Shown: positions 25,083 through 34,174, numbered from the stretch's first letter. The stretch: 64,000 bases of DNA from Candidatus Nitrosotalea sinensis (GCF_900143675.1 NZ_FRFC01000003.1:498095-562094); one strand, 5' to 3'. Translations and numbers: made by a program. The notes: generated from the letters alone by a model not told the origin.

Positions 25083-27587
25083 TTGTTGAAAATTCAGCGA
25101 GTAAGCTCTGCACTAAAGGCAGTAGATCTTTTGCAAAATCCGCCGCCATTGATTATAGGTGAGAGACTAAATGCACAAGGGTCCAAGAAGGCAAAAGAAT
25201 GTGTCTTAAATGACAACTATGAGGAGCTCGTAAAACTTGCAAGGGACCAAATTGAAGATGGAGCACACTGCCTTGATGTCTGTGTTGCAACAACAGAGCG
25301 CTCAGATGAACTGGAATTTATGAAAAAACTTGTAAAAATGCTTAGCCTTGAGATTGATGCTCCACTTGTAATTGACTCCACAGAACCAAAGGTTATTGCA
25401 GCAGCACTTGAGCAAATACCTGGCAAGCCAATAATTAATTCGATAAATCTTGAAGGTGACGGCAGCAGATTCCATCTGCTTGCACCCATGATGGTAAAGT
25501 ATGGAGTTCCTGCAGTTGCCATGTGTATAGGGCCAAAGGGGATGGCCAAGACTCCGCAGGAAAAATTAGAGACTGCCGAGCTGCTTGTGGAAACAGGAAA
25601 AAAGTATGGCCTGACAGAAGAGCATTTCATATTTGATGTACTTACATTTACCCTTGCAACAGGTGAGGCAGAATTTTTAGATGCTGGGAAAAATACGTTA
25701 GAGGGAATAAAACTTGTCAAGCAGAAATTCCCACATTCGTTTACCACGCTTGGCTTGAGCAATGTTAGCTTTGGTCTTGCGCCACGGGCACGAAAGATAC
25801 TCAATGCAGTATTTTTGTATCATGCTGTAAAATATGGTCTTGACACTGTAATCATCAACCCAAAAGATGTCATACCATACACTGAGATAGATGACAAGGA
25901 AAAAAGACTTGCAGAGGATTTGATATTTAACAAGCACCAAAATGCGCTTGCAGAATTCATTGCACACTTTGAGAGTACCAAAAATACGGTACAGGCTGCT
26001 GCAAAAAAAGTAGATGTAGACCCAACATGGCCTGCTGGAAAGAGGGCAAACTTTAGGATTGTAAATAGGCTCAAAGATGGGATAGAAAACGATGTTGTAT
26101 CTGCAATTGCAGAAAAGATAACTTCAAAATTTGATACATCAGAAAAGGATGGAAAATTATCAATTAATGCTTCAAAGGAGGCAACACACCAAGCTGCCAT
26201 ATCTACTCTAAATGATGACTTGCTTCCTGCAATGAAAGAAGTAGGTGACAAGTTTGGCTCAGGTGAGTTGATTCTCCCATTTGTTCTCAAATCTGCAGAG
26301 TGCATGAAGGCATCTGTTGCAGAGCTTGAAAAGTATCTCCTAAAAGAAGAGGGCTCTAGCAAAGGAAAACTAGTCCTTGGAACTGTATATGGTGACGTAC
26401 ATGATATTGGAAAAAATCTTGTAAAAACAATCTTTGAGAATAACGGCTATACAGTATATGATCTTGGAAAACAAGTTCCGATGCAAAAGTTTCTTGAAAA
26501 AATTGAAGAGGTAAATGCTGATGCTATTGGGTTATCAGCTCTTTTAGTGTCAACATCAAAGCAGATGCAATTTTTTGTAGAACATGCAAGAAAAAACAAC
26601 ATGAAGATTCCTGTTTTGTGTGGTGGTGCTGCAATAAATTCAAACTATATCAACCGGGTTGCAAAAGAAGGCGGAGTCTATTCTCCTGGGGTATTTTATT
26701 GCAAAACCATGTTTGATGGATTAAAAATGATGGACAAATTGGTATCTCCTGAACGAGAGCAATTTGTATCAGAGTGGAAAAAGAAAATTGAGGACTGGAA
26801 AGAGCCGGTGTTTGAAAAAGCAGAGGTGCCAGAGTTTGCACACAGCGGAATTGTACCTGTAGCACCTCCTGTATTTTCTGGAATCAATAAAGTAACAAGG
26901 CTAGAGCCTGGAGATATTGACCTAAACGAGGTCTGGAAGTATCTCAACAAGAAATCTCTTTTTGTGTTGTCATGGGGAATAAGAGGGCAGGCAGCAAAAG
27001 AGACAGAAAAAGAGCATGAAATCTTGCTTGAACAGTGGAAGAAAAAAATTCTTGATGAAAAATTATTTGAGCCAAGGGCAGTCTATGGATTTTTTACGTG
27101 TCACGATGTGGATGGAAATCTTGTGGTGGACCATCCAAGCGGAGAAAAGTTGTCATTTGATTTTCCACGCTCTTCAAAGCAAAAACATCTGTGCCTTACT
27201 GATTACTTTGGAAAAGATGACATTGTTGCATTCCAGGCAGTAACTGTTGGAACAAAAGCATCTGATATCATAGAAGAGTGGAACAAGCAAGACAAGTACA
27301 CTGATGCATACTATTTGCATGGACTAGCAGTAGAGACTGCAGAAGCAATGGCAGAGTGGATTAACAACAAGATTAGAGAGGAATTAGGTATAGGCCCAAA
27401 GAGGGGACTGCGATACAGTTGGGGATATCCAAGCTGCCCTGATGTCTCACAGCATCACATTGTGTGGAAACTATTAGAGCCTCAAAAGTCTGGCATGACA
27501 CTAACAGAGGCAGGACAAATCATTCCAGAACAGTCCACTGCTGCAATCGTGGTACATCATCCGGAAGCAGAATACTTTGTTCTGTGA
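25083..27587 (+). CDS. metH: Methionine synthase, folate/cobalamin/activation subunit (MetH C-terminal modules)
   Basis: 834 residues with three MetH modules in order. The pterin-binding barrel covers about 20-290 (LIIGERLNAQGS, VIDSTEP). The cobalamin-binding module covers about 330-570, with the cap helix bundle and GDVHDIGKNL near 437-446, whose histidine is the lower cobalt ligand. The AdoMet reactivation domain covers about 620-834 (RYSWGYPSCPD). Bacterial MetH is one chain of about 1200 residues; here the homocysteine module is a separate gene. TTG start at 25083 (or the next TTG at 25086). Fits cobalamin-producing thaumarchaea. Confidence 0.93.
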   Translation: MLKIQRVSSALKAVDLLQNPPPLIIGERLNAQGSKKAKECVLNDNYEELVKLARDQIEDGAHCLDVCVATTERSDELEFMKKLVKMLSLEIDAPLVIDSTEPKVIAAALEQIPGKPIINSINLEGDGSRFHLLAPMMVKYGVPAVAMCIGPKGMAKTPQEKLETAELLVETGKKYGLTEEHFIFDVLTFTLATGEAEFLDAGKNTLEGIKLVKQKFPHSFTTLGLSNVSFGLAPRARKILNAVFLYHAVKYGLDTVIINPKDVIPYTEIDDKEKRLAEDLIFNKHQNALAEFIAHFESTKNTVQAAAKKVDVDPTWPAGKRANFRIVNRLKDGIENDVVSAIAEKITSKFDTSEKDGKLSINASKEATHQAAISTLNDDLLPAMKEVGDKFGSGELILPFVLKSAECMKASVAELEKYLLKEEGSSKGKLVLGTVYGDVHDIGKNLVKTIFENNGYTVYDLGKQVPMQKFLEKIEEVNADAIGLSALLVSTSKQMQFFVEHARKNNMKIPVLCGGAAINSNYINRVAKEGGVYSPGVFYCKTMFDGLKMMDKLVSPEREQFVSEWKKKIEDWKEPVFEKAEVPEFAHSGIVPVAPPVFSGINKVTRLEPGDIDLNEVWKYLNKKSLFVLSWGIRGQAAKETEKEHEILLEQWKKKILDEKLFEPRAVYGFFTCHDVDGNLVVDHPSGEKLSFDFPRSSKQKHLCLTDYFGKDDIVAFQAVTVGTKASDIIEEWNKQDKYTDAYYLHGLAVETAEAMAEWINNKIREELGIGPKRGLRYSWGYPSCPDVSQHHIVWKLLEPQKSGMTLTEAGQIIPEQSTAAIVVHHPEAEYFVL

Positions 27588-27616
27588 TGGTATATCACAA
27601 CAACAAAAGACAATAA

Positions 27617-28180
27617 TTGATTATTTCTCTAGTATCAACGTTGGATACAAAAGAACTAGGTAAGATCCTGTCTTGTCCTATTACAACAAAAGTAAATGCA
27701 ACTGGAAGGCTTGCAGCTGTAATGATTATTCTGTTTGGAAAACAGCCTTCAGTCTTGATGACTGAAAGACCAAAAACCATGAATCATCATGCAGGTGAGA
27801 TTGCGTTTCCAGGCGGAACCTGGGAAAAAGATGATGGCGACCTACTAGATACTGCAATCCGGGAAACTAGAGAAGAGCTTGGAATTGAGATGACACGCTC
27901 TATGGTTATTGGAAATCTAAAACCTGTTACAACACTAAATTCTGGTTTTACAATACTTCCGTATGTGACAATACTTGATGTTCTGCCAAAAATTACTCCA
28001 AACTCAGAGATTGCATCACTGCTTGAGATACCTCTTGTACCTTTGTTGCATACCATTGAAGATGACAAAGATCCTGCCCACAAGTCCATCATGGAGATGT
28101 ACACCTTCAAGTTTGAGAACCACTTGATCTGGGGTGCATCTGCAAGGATGCTCAAGCAGATGCATGACAAGATCTTGTAA
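27617..28180 (+). CDS. NUDIX hydrolase, CoA pyrophosphatase (NudL)-like
   Basis: 187 residues. The segment VLMTERPKTMNHHAGEIAFP precedes a complete NUDIX box, GGTWE through REELG (metal-binding REtrEE pattern). The upstream LRxHxGEIAFPGG-like pattern is typical of the CoA-pyrophosphatase subgroup, which cleaves CoA or its derivatives. TTG start at 27617, 29 nt after the methionine synthase stop, same strand. The exact substrate is inferred from subgroup resemblance. Confidence 0.83.
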   Translation: MIISLVSTLDTKELGKILSCPITTKVNATGRLAAVMIILFGKQPSVLMTERPKTMNHHAGEIAFPGGTWEKDDGDLLDTAIRETREELGIEMTRSMVIGNLKPVTTLNSGFTILPYVTILDVLPKITPNSEIASLLEIPLVPLLHTIEDDKDPAHKSIMEMYTFKFENHLIWGASARMLKQMHDKIL

Positions 28181-28209
28181 CCGATTGATACCTTGGTATC
28201 TGAGATTCA

Positions 28210-28217
28210 TTTAAAAA
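28210..28217 (+). promoter_or_regulatory. TATA-like box of the eL39-eL31 operon
   Basis: TTTAAAAA lies 23-30 nt upstream of the ATG at 28240, with no Shine-Dalgarno sequence in between. This predicts a leaderless mRNA, common for highly expressed archaeal genes. Confidence 0.5.
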
Positions 28218-28239
28218 GAGGCTAAAATGTCAAATTTTT

Positions 28240-28398
28240 ATGGCTGCACACAAGTCAACTCCAAGAAAGAACAGGTTGATGAAGAAAATAAAACAGAACA
28301 AATCTGTACCAGCTTGGATAATTGTTAGGACAAAGCGTAGAGTGCGAACAAATCCTAAGAAGAGACAGTGGCGCAGAACGGATGTGAAGGTGGGATAA
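28240..28398 (+). CDS. rpl39e: Large-subunit ribosomal protein eL39
   Basis: A 52-residue, very basic protein starting MAAHKSTPRKNRLMKKIKQN and ending WRRTDVKVG, with the family core VPAWIIVRTKRRVRTNPKKR. eL39 lines the lower part of the polypeptide exit tunnel. The stop codon TAA at 28396-28398 is immediately followed by the ATG of eL31, so the two are co-translated. The gene falls below common length cut-offs and is easily missed. Confidence 0.95.
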   Translation: MAAHKSTPRKNRLMKKIKQNKSVPAWIIVRTKRRVRTNPKKRQWRRTDVKVG

Positions 28399-28905
28399 AT
28401 GTCGACAGAAGCAACAGAGAGAATTTACACTATTAACCTTGGAAAGGTACTCTTGTCACCAAACAACCAGAGGGCAAAGAGGGCAATCAACATGATAAGA
28501 GAGTTTGCCATAAAGCACATGAAGTCTGAGAATATCAAGATTGAAGAAGAGATTAGTCACTTGGTATGGGCACGAGGAATAAGACATCCTCCAAGAAAGA
28601 TTAGAGTCAAGATTACAAAAGATGACGGAAATGTCATTGTATCAAAATACCAAGAAGAGAAAAAGGCAGAAGAGACAAAATCTGAGAAAAAATCAGACGA
28701 CAAGAAAAAGTCTGACAAGTCAAAAAAAGAAGAAAAGAAAGTAGAGGAAAAGAAGGAAGATAAGAAGGAAAAGGTAGAGAAAAAGGCAGAAGAAAAGAAA
28801 GAGTCCAAGACTGAAGAGAAACCAAAGAAGGAAGAAAAGAAGGCCGAAGAGAAAGCAGTAGAAGAAAAGAAAGTAAAGTCTGAGAAAAAGACAAAGAAAG
28901 AGTAA
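28399..28905 (+). CDS. rpl31e: Large-subunit ribosomal protein eL31 with a long Lys/Glu-rich C-terminal tail
   Basis: 168 residues. The eL31 fold occupies about 1-88 (YTINLGKVLLSPNNQRAKRA, SHLVWARGIRHPPRKIRVK). The usual archaeal protein ends there, but here about 80 more residues follow, composed almost entirely of Lys and Glu with some Ser, Asp, Ala and Thr (repeating KKEEKK/EEKK units). The tail probably forms a charged helix or disordered arm near the tunnel exit, where eL31 sits. It follows eL39 without a gap. In many archaea eIF6 follows eL31; here it does not. Confidence 0.93.
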   Translation: MSTEATERIYTINLGKVLLSPNNQRAKRAINMIREFAIKHMKSENIKIEEEISHLVWARGIRHPPRKIRVKITKDDGNVIVSKYQEEKKAEETKSEKKSDDKKKSDKSKKEEKKVEEKKEDKKEKVEKKAEEKKESKTEEKPKKEEKKAEEKAVEEKKVKSEKKTKKE

Positions 28906-28911
28906 TCTAGT

Positions 28912-28946
28912 CTTTTTGAAACTTAGAAATTTTAATTTTTAAAATT
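28912..28946 (+). terminator. T-rich terminator between convergent genes
   Basis: After the eL31 stop the plus strand carries several T runs (CTTTTTG, TTTTAATTTTT, TTTTATT). The complementary strand is A-rich, with TTTAAAATTTTAAAAATT usable in both directions. Archaeal termination needs only such T tracts. The convergent FtsZ-like gene ends at 28947. Confidence 0.4.
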
Positions 28947-29903
28947 TTATTCTATTTGATCTAGTACAAGGTCGATTTTTACACTTGCATCGGGTTCATC
29001 CCAATCAAGTACATTTTCTTTTGGAATAAATCCCAACGGGTCGTACTTGTCAAAGCGGGTCTCACCTTCAATTGATGTCAACAACACTACCTTGGAGCTC
29101 TCCCCAGCAGTAAGAGACATGCTTACGCGTGTACTGTCATCTCCAAATATGCCGCTGATTGTGTTTACCATTGAATTTAAAACTCCGATTGGAACCTTGT
29201 TTCCGCCTACCACGTACATTAGTGCACTCTTGATGTTTCCAGGTGTTGCATCCTCGTAGAGCATCTTGATTGAATCTCTAAGTGATGTCTCTACACTTGG
29301 CATGTCTTTGCTTGTTGAAAGTATGCTTGTTTCAAGTGGCAAAGATGATGAGCTCTTTAACGTAGATACTACGTGAAGCAATGCCGCATTTGTTATCTCA
29401 TTGCACTTGACTGGTGTAAGGTCTGGATTGCTCTCAAGCAATGCATCATTATCTATTATGACTGTACAATCTGAATTTGCCTTTAGTCTCTTAAGAGACA
29501 CCCCTGAGAAAAATATCCTGTCTTTTTCAAACTTGAACGGCATTATTCCAAAGGAGAGCACGCTTTTTCCTGATTCCTTGCCTATCTGAGATACTACTGG
29601 GGCAAGGGCTGCGCCAGACTTGCCTGCAAGGTTTGCTACAACTAGAACCGTGGAATAGTTTGATATCTTTTCTTCAATGGATTCTCTTGCTCCAAATGAG
29701 ACGCCCCTGATCAAGTATGCTGAAGGGTTCAAGATAGGACTGGTATTGATTAAAATCTTTGAAACATCATGATTCAAATCTCGCGCATCATGGCTTATCA
29801 AAAGGCAGTCATGACCAAGAGTGCCTTTGATATCTAGTGCTAGTTTGCATCCTGCACCGCCAAGGCCTATAATTAAAACTGGTTCTTTCATCTGAAATTC
29901 CAT
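28947..29903 (-). CDS. Divergent FtsZ homologue with degenerate GTP-binding signature
   Basis: 318 residues. The N-terminal Rossmann start IIGLGGAGCKLAL matches FtsZ. MPFKFEKDR matches the FtsZ block after strand S5, and CTVIIDNDALL matches the ribose-contact region. However, the family signature GGGTGTG is replaced by NLAGKSGAAL (91-100), and I see no NxDxxD catalytic T7 loop. The thaumarchaeal FtsZ homologue of Nitrosopumilus is similarly odd; those cells divide with Cdv proteins and the protein does not mark the division site. It is probably a non-canonical or inactive GTPase. GGAGT precedes the start. Confidence 0.82.
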   Translation of the reverse strand: MEFQMKEPVLIIGLGGAGCKLALDIKGTLGHDCLLISHDARDLNHDVSKILINTSPILNPSAYLIRGVSFGARESIEEKISNYSTVLVVANLAGKSGAALAPVVSQIGKESGKSVLSFGIMPFKFEKDRIFFSGVSLKRLKANSDCTVIIDNDALLESNPDLTPVKCNEITNAALLHVVSTLKSSSSLPLETSILSTSKDMPSVETSLRDSIKMLYEDATPGNIKSALMYVVGGNKVPIGVLNSMVNTISGIFGDDSTRVSMSLTAGESSKVVLLTSIEGETRFDKYDPLGFIPKENVLDWDEPDASVKIDLVLDQIE

Positions 29904-29977
29904 GACTCCTTCTTGCTTACAAAATTGATTAAAAAACTTTGTTGCTTAGTTTTGATCCAAACTCGGATCTAAATTAT

Positions 29978-31243
29978 TTAGCTCACTGTACCATACAGCC
30001 CATTGGGTGCAGCGCCTGTTATCTTGACATTTACTTTGTGTCCCAATTCTACATACTGGTCTGTTACTATCTGCTTGTAGGCAAAGTTTCTTCCCTTTGT
30101 CTTTCCTTCTGATCGCTCATCGAATAGCACCTGGCCCTCCCATCCTATCCATTCCTTGTTTCTCTCAAGTGATATCTTCTTTGCAAGATCAAATACTATC
30201 TTGCTTCGCCTCTTGACTTCTGAAATGTCAATCTGTTCTAGCTTGGCTGCCTTGGTGCCGTCTCGTGCGCTATATCTTGAGAGATTTACAACATCAGGCC
30301 TTGTTGATTTTATCAAGTCTACTGTCTTGACAAAGTCCTCTTCAGTCTCTGTTGGAAAGCCTACTATGATATCAGTAGCAATGGTAAACTTTTCAAATTT
30401 CTCCCTAAATGCAGCGTTGGCGTCATGGTATATCTTGGCAGTGTGCTGTCTTTTCATCTCTTTTAGCACCTTGTCGCTTCCGCTCTGGACTGGAATATGC
30501 AAAAACTTGAAGACTCTGTCACTCTCAAAGCTTCCTAGTAATCCCTTTTGTATGCGTGGAAGATACATTGGGTTCATCATGCCTACCCGTACCATGAAAT
30601 CCTGTTTTATCTCAGATACATTGCTTACAAGCTCAGGCAAACTAGAGCCGATATCTAGTCCATAGCAGCCGTTGTCAGTTGATGTAAGCCATACTTCGAC
30701 GCATCCGTCTTTGATCTCTTGTCTTACTTGGCGTACAATGTCTCCGACTCGATAGCTTTGTAATTCTCCTTTTGAAATTTTTGTCTGACAAAATGTGCAC
30801 TGGCTCATGCATCCGCTTGCAATTTCTATTATGCCTACAACTGGGTTGAGTCTGACCTTTGGCAGTCCGACTTTGCTTGCATCGGTATCTTCAAGTTCTA
30901 TTTTTTTTATTCCATGCAACGTAGATTCTATTACATCAAGTGTTCTTCCAAGTGAGTTTGGTCCAAGCATGCTTGCATTGGGGCTAAATTTTTCTACAGT
31001 ATTTTTCTCTGCTTTTGGAAGACATCCTGCAACAACAAGTGGTGCGCTGCGAAGTTTCTTTATCCGATGTACCATCTTGTGTGCAGTAACATCTTTGACA
31101 GAACATGTTATCAGTACACTAAGATCTGAATCTTTTTCACTTGCTGCAAGTGTGTGGCCTCCATTTACGACAAGACCTGATATCATTTCAGAATCTGCAA
31201 AGCTTGCAGAACAACCATGTGCCTCTACCCAGATCTTGGCCAT
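29978..31243 (-). CDS. tRNA t6A37 methylthiotransferase (e-MtaB, radical SAM)
   Basis: Converts t6A37 of tRNA to ms2t6A. A 421-residue MiaB-family protein. The N-terminal UPF0004 domain has cluster cysteines in HGCSAS, ITCSVKD and AGCLPKA. The radical SAM motif is CMSQCTFCQTK. A TRAM domain (about 355-421) holds VLFDERSEGKTKGRN. This organisation matches the archaeal/eukaryotic e-MtaB (CDKAL1) group. The gap to the fumarase gene upstream is 3 nt, so the two are co-transcribed. Confidence 0.92.
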   Translation of the reverse strand: MAKIWVEAHGCSASFADSEMISGLVVNGGHTLAASEKDSDLSVLITCSVKDVTAHKMVHRIKKLRSAPLVVAGCLPKAEKNTVEKFSPNASMLGPNSLGRTLDVIESTLHGIKKIELEDTDASKVGLPKVRLNPVVGIIEIASGCMSQCTFCQTKISKGELQSYRVGDIVRQVRQEIKDGCVEVWLTSTDNGCYGLDIGSSLPELVSNVSEIKQDFMVRVGMMNPMYLPRIQKGLLGSFESDRVFKFLHIPVQSGSDKVLKEMKRQHTAKIYHDANAAFREKFEKFTIATDIIVGFPTETEEDFVKTVDLIKSTRPDVVNLSRYSARDGTKAAKLEQIDISEVKRRSKIVFDLAKKISLERNKEWIGWEGQVLFDERSEGKTKGRNFAYKQIVTDQYVELGHKVNVKITGAAPNGLYGTVS

Positions 31244-31246
31244 TGC

Positions 31247-32647
31247 TCATCCGAGAAGTTCGTTTACTTCTTTTTCAGTCAATAATTCTTTTGCAACGAC
31301 AAGCTGTCTGATTGTCTTGCCTGTCTTGAGAGACTCTTTGAACAAGTCTGCACTTGCCTGGTATCCAATCTTTGGTGCAAGCAAGGTGACAATTACTGGA
31401 CTGTTTTCTATGTACTGGCCTAGCTTGGTCTTGTTTGCAGTCAGTCCCTCAATTAGGTTCTTTGAGAATATTGGCACAAAGTTTCGCAGCATGTCCATTG
31501 AATCTAGTACTGATTTTACCATTACTGGAAGCATCACATTCAACTCAAACTGTCCTGCCTGTGCTGCAAGTGCCACCGTAGAGTCTTTTCCTATTATATC
31601 AAAACAGACCATATTCATGCATTCTGCAAGAGATGGGTTTACCTTTCCTGGCATGATTGACGAGCCTGCATGGACTGCTGGGATTCCTATCTCTGATAGT
31701 CCTGCAACAGGGCCTGATGCCATGAGTCTGATGTCGTTTGCTATTCTTCCAAGCTCTAGTGCCAGGTTTCGTAATGTAGATGACATTTTTGCAACTGCAA
31801 ATCTACTCTCTAGTCCGAACTGCATGTCCGGTTCTGGCTTGAGTGAAAGCCTTGAAATTTTAGCCAACTCTGAAATTGCAATTGTTCTGTATCCTTTTGG
31901 TGTGTTTGCACCAGAGCCTACTGCAGTTCCTCCAAGTGCAATTTTTTCAAGTTCTTTTTTTGCTTCAACTATTGCATCGCAGGCCTTGGCAACTGCAGTT
32001 GCATATGCTGCAAATTCACTTCCCAATGTAACAGGAAGTGCATCCATGAGATGGGTTCTTCCAATTTTTTGATAACTTGAAAATTCTTTTGCCTTTTTTG
32101 CAAGTGTCTTGATTAGCTCATCAATTGCTGGTATGACTTGGACTGTATCAAACAGTATGGAAACATGCATGGCAGTTGGAAATGTATCATTGCTTGACTG
32201 CGACATGTTGACGTGATCATTTGGATGGAGCGATTCATAATCTCCTTTTTTCTTGCCAAGTATCTCTAATGCAATATTTGCCAAGACTTCGTTTGTGTTC
32301 ATGTTAAATGCAGTGCCTGCACCAGAGTTGATTGCCTCTACTACAAACTGGTCCAAATGTTTTCCTGATAAAACTTGGTCACATGCCTTGACTATGGCAT
32401 CTCCTCTTTTTTTGTCAAGTGCCTTTACTTTCATGTTTGCAACTGCTGCTGATCTTTTAATCATTACAAATGCCATCACAAGATAGGGATGAGACCTCTG
32501 TCCTGTCACGTGGTATTGTTTTATGGCTCTTGCAGTGAATGCACCATAGTATGCTTCTGCTGGAATCTCTACTTTTCCTAAAGAATCGGTATCTGTTCTA
32601 AACTTCACGTCACCACTGGAATTAATTTTCCTAATATGCATTCGCAT
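31247..32647 (-). CDS. fumC: Fumarate hydratase class II (aspartase/fumarase superfamily)
   Basis: 466 residues. The superfamily signature GSSIMPGKVNPSLAE (MPGKVNP) is present, with HPNDHVNMSQSSNDTFPTA upstream. The latter, and the Gly in MPGKVNP, favour fumarase over aspartase (which has MPAKVNP), but the segment SGAGTAFNMNTNEVLANIAL has an aspartase-like look. Fumarase links succinate/fumarate and malate in the oxidative and anaplerotic part of carbon metabolism. The start could be the first or the third codon (MRMHIRK). Confidence 0.87.
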   Translation of the reverse strand: MRMHIRKINSSGDVKFRTDTDSLGKVEIPAEAYYGAFTARAIKQYHVTGQRSHPYLVMAFVMIKRSAAVANMKVKALDKKRGDAIVKACDQVLSGKHLDQFVVEAINSGAGTAFNMNTNEVLANIALEILGKKKGDYESLHPNDHVNMSQSSNDTFPTAMHVSILFDTVQVIPAIDELIKTLAKKAKEFSSYQKIGRTHLMDALPVTLGSEFAAYATAVAKACDAIVEAKKELEKIALGGTAVGSGANTPKGYRTIAISELAKISRLSLKPEPDMQFGLESRFAVAKMSSTLRNLALELGRIANDIRLMASGPVAGLSEIGIPAVHAGSSIMPGKVNPSLAECMNMVCFDIIGKDSTVALAAQAGQFELNVMLPVMVKSVLDSMDMLRNFVPIFSKNLIEGLTANKTKLGQYIENSPVIVTLLAPKIGYQASADLFKESLKTGKTIRQLVVAKELLTEKEVNELLG

Positions 32648-32713
32648 TTTTGGAATTATACGTGGTCCAGAGTTGTAAGAATGTGATAATTTCTCAAGAA
32701 ATTTCCCAATAAG

Positions 32714-32725
32714 TTAATATATTTA
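32714..32725 (+). promoter_or_regulatory. TATA-like box of nirK
   Basis: TTAATATATTTA is centred 25 nt before the ATG at 32745. No Shine-Dalgarno precedes the start, so a leaderless mRNA is likely. It is divergent from fumC, with 97 nt between the start codons. The strong, uninterrupted A/T element fits a highly expressed gene. Confidence 0.55.
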
Positions 32726-32744
32726 GATTTGAACATTCGAAACG

Positions 32745-34082
32745 ATGAACAGACGATACAGTATGATGTCAATTGCCGCAGTAGTGGCAGTGGCAGGATT
32801 ATTGTTCGCAAGCACATATTCACAGACTCAGATGACTGCATCTACTCAGAATATTCCAAGTGCATCAGCACAAGGTATGATGAGAGCAGTCGATGACATG
32901 GGCGGTGTCAAGTTACAGATGCCAAGCGCATTTGCACAGATACCAGCAGATCAAGTTGATAGTATGGTCGCACAAGGACGCCATGTTGTAGATGTCAAGT
33001 TAGTTGCACAAAGCGCTGACTTGCCAATCATGGGCGGTGGTAAATACCATGCATTGACCTTTAACGGTCAAGTCCCAGGACCAACAGTAAGAGTTACCCA
33101 AGGCGATATCGTCAGAGTAACACTCACAATACCTTCAACTGAATCAACACCACACTCCATAGACATGCACGCAGGACAACTAAGTGCAACAAACTTTGGA
33201 GCAGTGAAGGTTGGTCAATCTAACACCTATGCATACATCGCTGAGGTTCCTGGTGCATTCAAGTATCACTGTGAAGGTGTCAATCTAGCTTCAATGGACC
33301 AACATGTATTGTCCGGCATGTACGGAGTTACAATCGTAGATCCATTGGACGGTTACAAGCCATTGATTGTAGACCAGACTGTAGCCCAAAACGGCAAAGT
33401 CTCAGTAGTACATCAACGCTATGAAGCCGATGCAAAAGAATTTGTCTTAGAGTACAACCAATTGTACTTGACAGCAGATGGCAGCTATGATCAGACAGCA
33501 ATGTTCTTACACAACACCACACAGACTGTTGTAAACGGTATGGCATTTGGTTACACACCAAACGCAGACATCAACAAGCTGATAAAAGGTGATCCAAGCA
33601 AGAACGTCTTCCCAGTACAACCCTGGAATGACCCAGCACTAAAGCAATATCAAGGACATCCATTGTTTGTCGACCTTAACACACACTACAGAATCTTTGT
33701 AGTCAATCAAGGTGACATGCCAGTATTCTTCCACATAGTTGGTGGAATGTTGGATCGTGTATCACAAGGTAATCATGTACAAGCTCAAGGTAGCCAAACT
33801 TGGTTAATTGGTGGTTCACAGGATGCAATCATTGATACTGTCTTTAACAGCCCTGGTGCATATGTAGCAGTCAATCATGACTATGCAGCAATCTTTACAG
33901 GTGCGGCCACAGTATTTGTCGCAGGCGACCCATTCAATTTGGGCTACAAGGCAGGCGATATGCCAAACCCATCTGATGCAGTACCTCCATTGGGCATGAA
34001 CTCTATTCCACAAAAGGAAATCGTTCACTGTCTATGTACTGATAACCAGTCAGCTGCAATTGCGACATCTATTAGCGGGTAA
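32745..34082 (+). CDS. nirK: Copper nitrite reductase NirK (thaumarchaeal type)
   Basis: 445 residues, exported through an N-terminal signal (hydrophobic about 7-24, with AQ cleavage candidates). Two cupredoxin domains. By analogy with known NirK, His137 (type 1) and His142 (type 2) lie in PHSIDMH, His175 (type 2) and Cys176 (type 1) in KYHCEG, and His187 and Met192 (type 1) in DQHVLSGMYG. His330 in FFHIVGGM is the second-domain type 2 ligand. All seven are present. NirK reduces nitrite to NO and is strongly expressed in ammonia-oxidising archaea. A 60-residue C-terminal extension ends with an HCLCTDN motif. Confidence 0.93.
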   Translation: MNRRYSMMSIAAVVAVAGLLFASTYSQTQMTASTQNIPSASAQGMMRAVDDMGGVKLQMPSAFAQIPADQVDSMVAQGRHVVDVKLVAQSADLPIMGGGKYHALTFNGQVPGPTVRVTQGDIVRVTLTIPSTESTPHSIDMHAGQLSATNFGAVKVGQSNTYAYIAEVPGAFKYHCEGVNLASMDQHVLSGMYGVTIVDPLDGYKPLIVDQTVAQNGKVSVVHQRYEADAKEFVLEYNQLYLTADGSYDQTAMFLHNTTQTVVNGMAFGYTPNADINKLIKGDPSKNVFPVQPWNDPALKQYQGHPLFVDLNTHYRIFVVNQGDMPVFFHIVGGMLDRVSQGNHVQAQGSQTWLIGGSQDAIIDTVFNSPGAYVAVNHDYAAIFTGAATVFVAGDPFNLGYKAGDMPNPSDAVPPLGMNSIPQKEIVHCLCTDNQSAAIATSISG

Positions 34083-34088
34083 ATCCCC

Positions 34089-34117
34089 AACTTTTCTCTT
34101 TTTGTTTTGATATTTTA
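34089..34117 (+). terminator. T-rich terminator after nirK
   Basis: Directly after the nirK stop the strand reads in T runs (ACTTTTCTCTTTTTG, then TTTTGATATTTTAT). No stem precedes it, which is normal for archaeal intrinsic termination. Confidence 0.45.
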
Positions 34118-34174
34118 TAATCTTGATTATGGTTTTTTGTTACATGGTATGCAAAATGAAATCAACAGGACACA

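Noticed and set aside
28660-28900. Lys/Glu-rich stretch as a DNA repeat or tandem array
   Set aside because: The DNA has no exact repeat unit; the pattern comes from AAR/GAR codons of a coding tail in frame with eL31.
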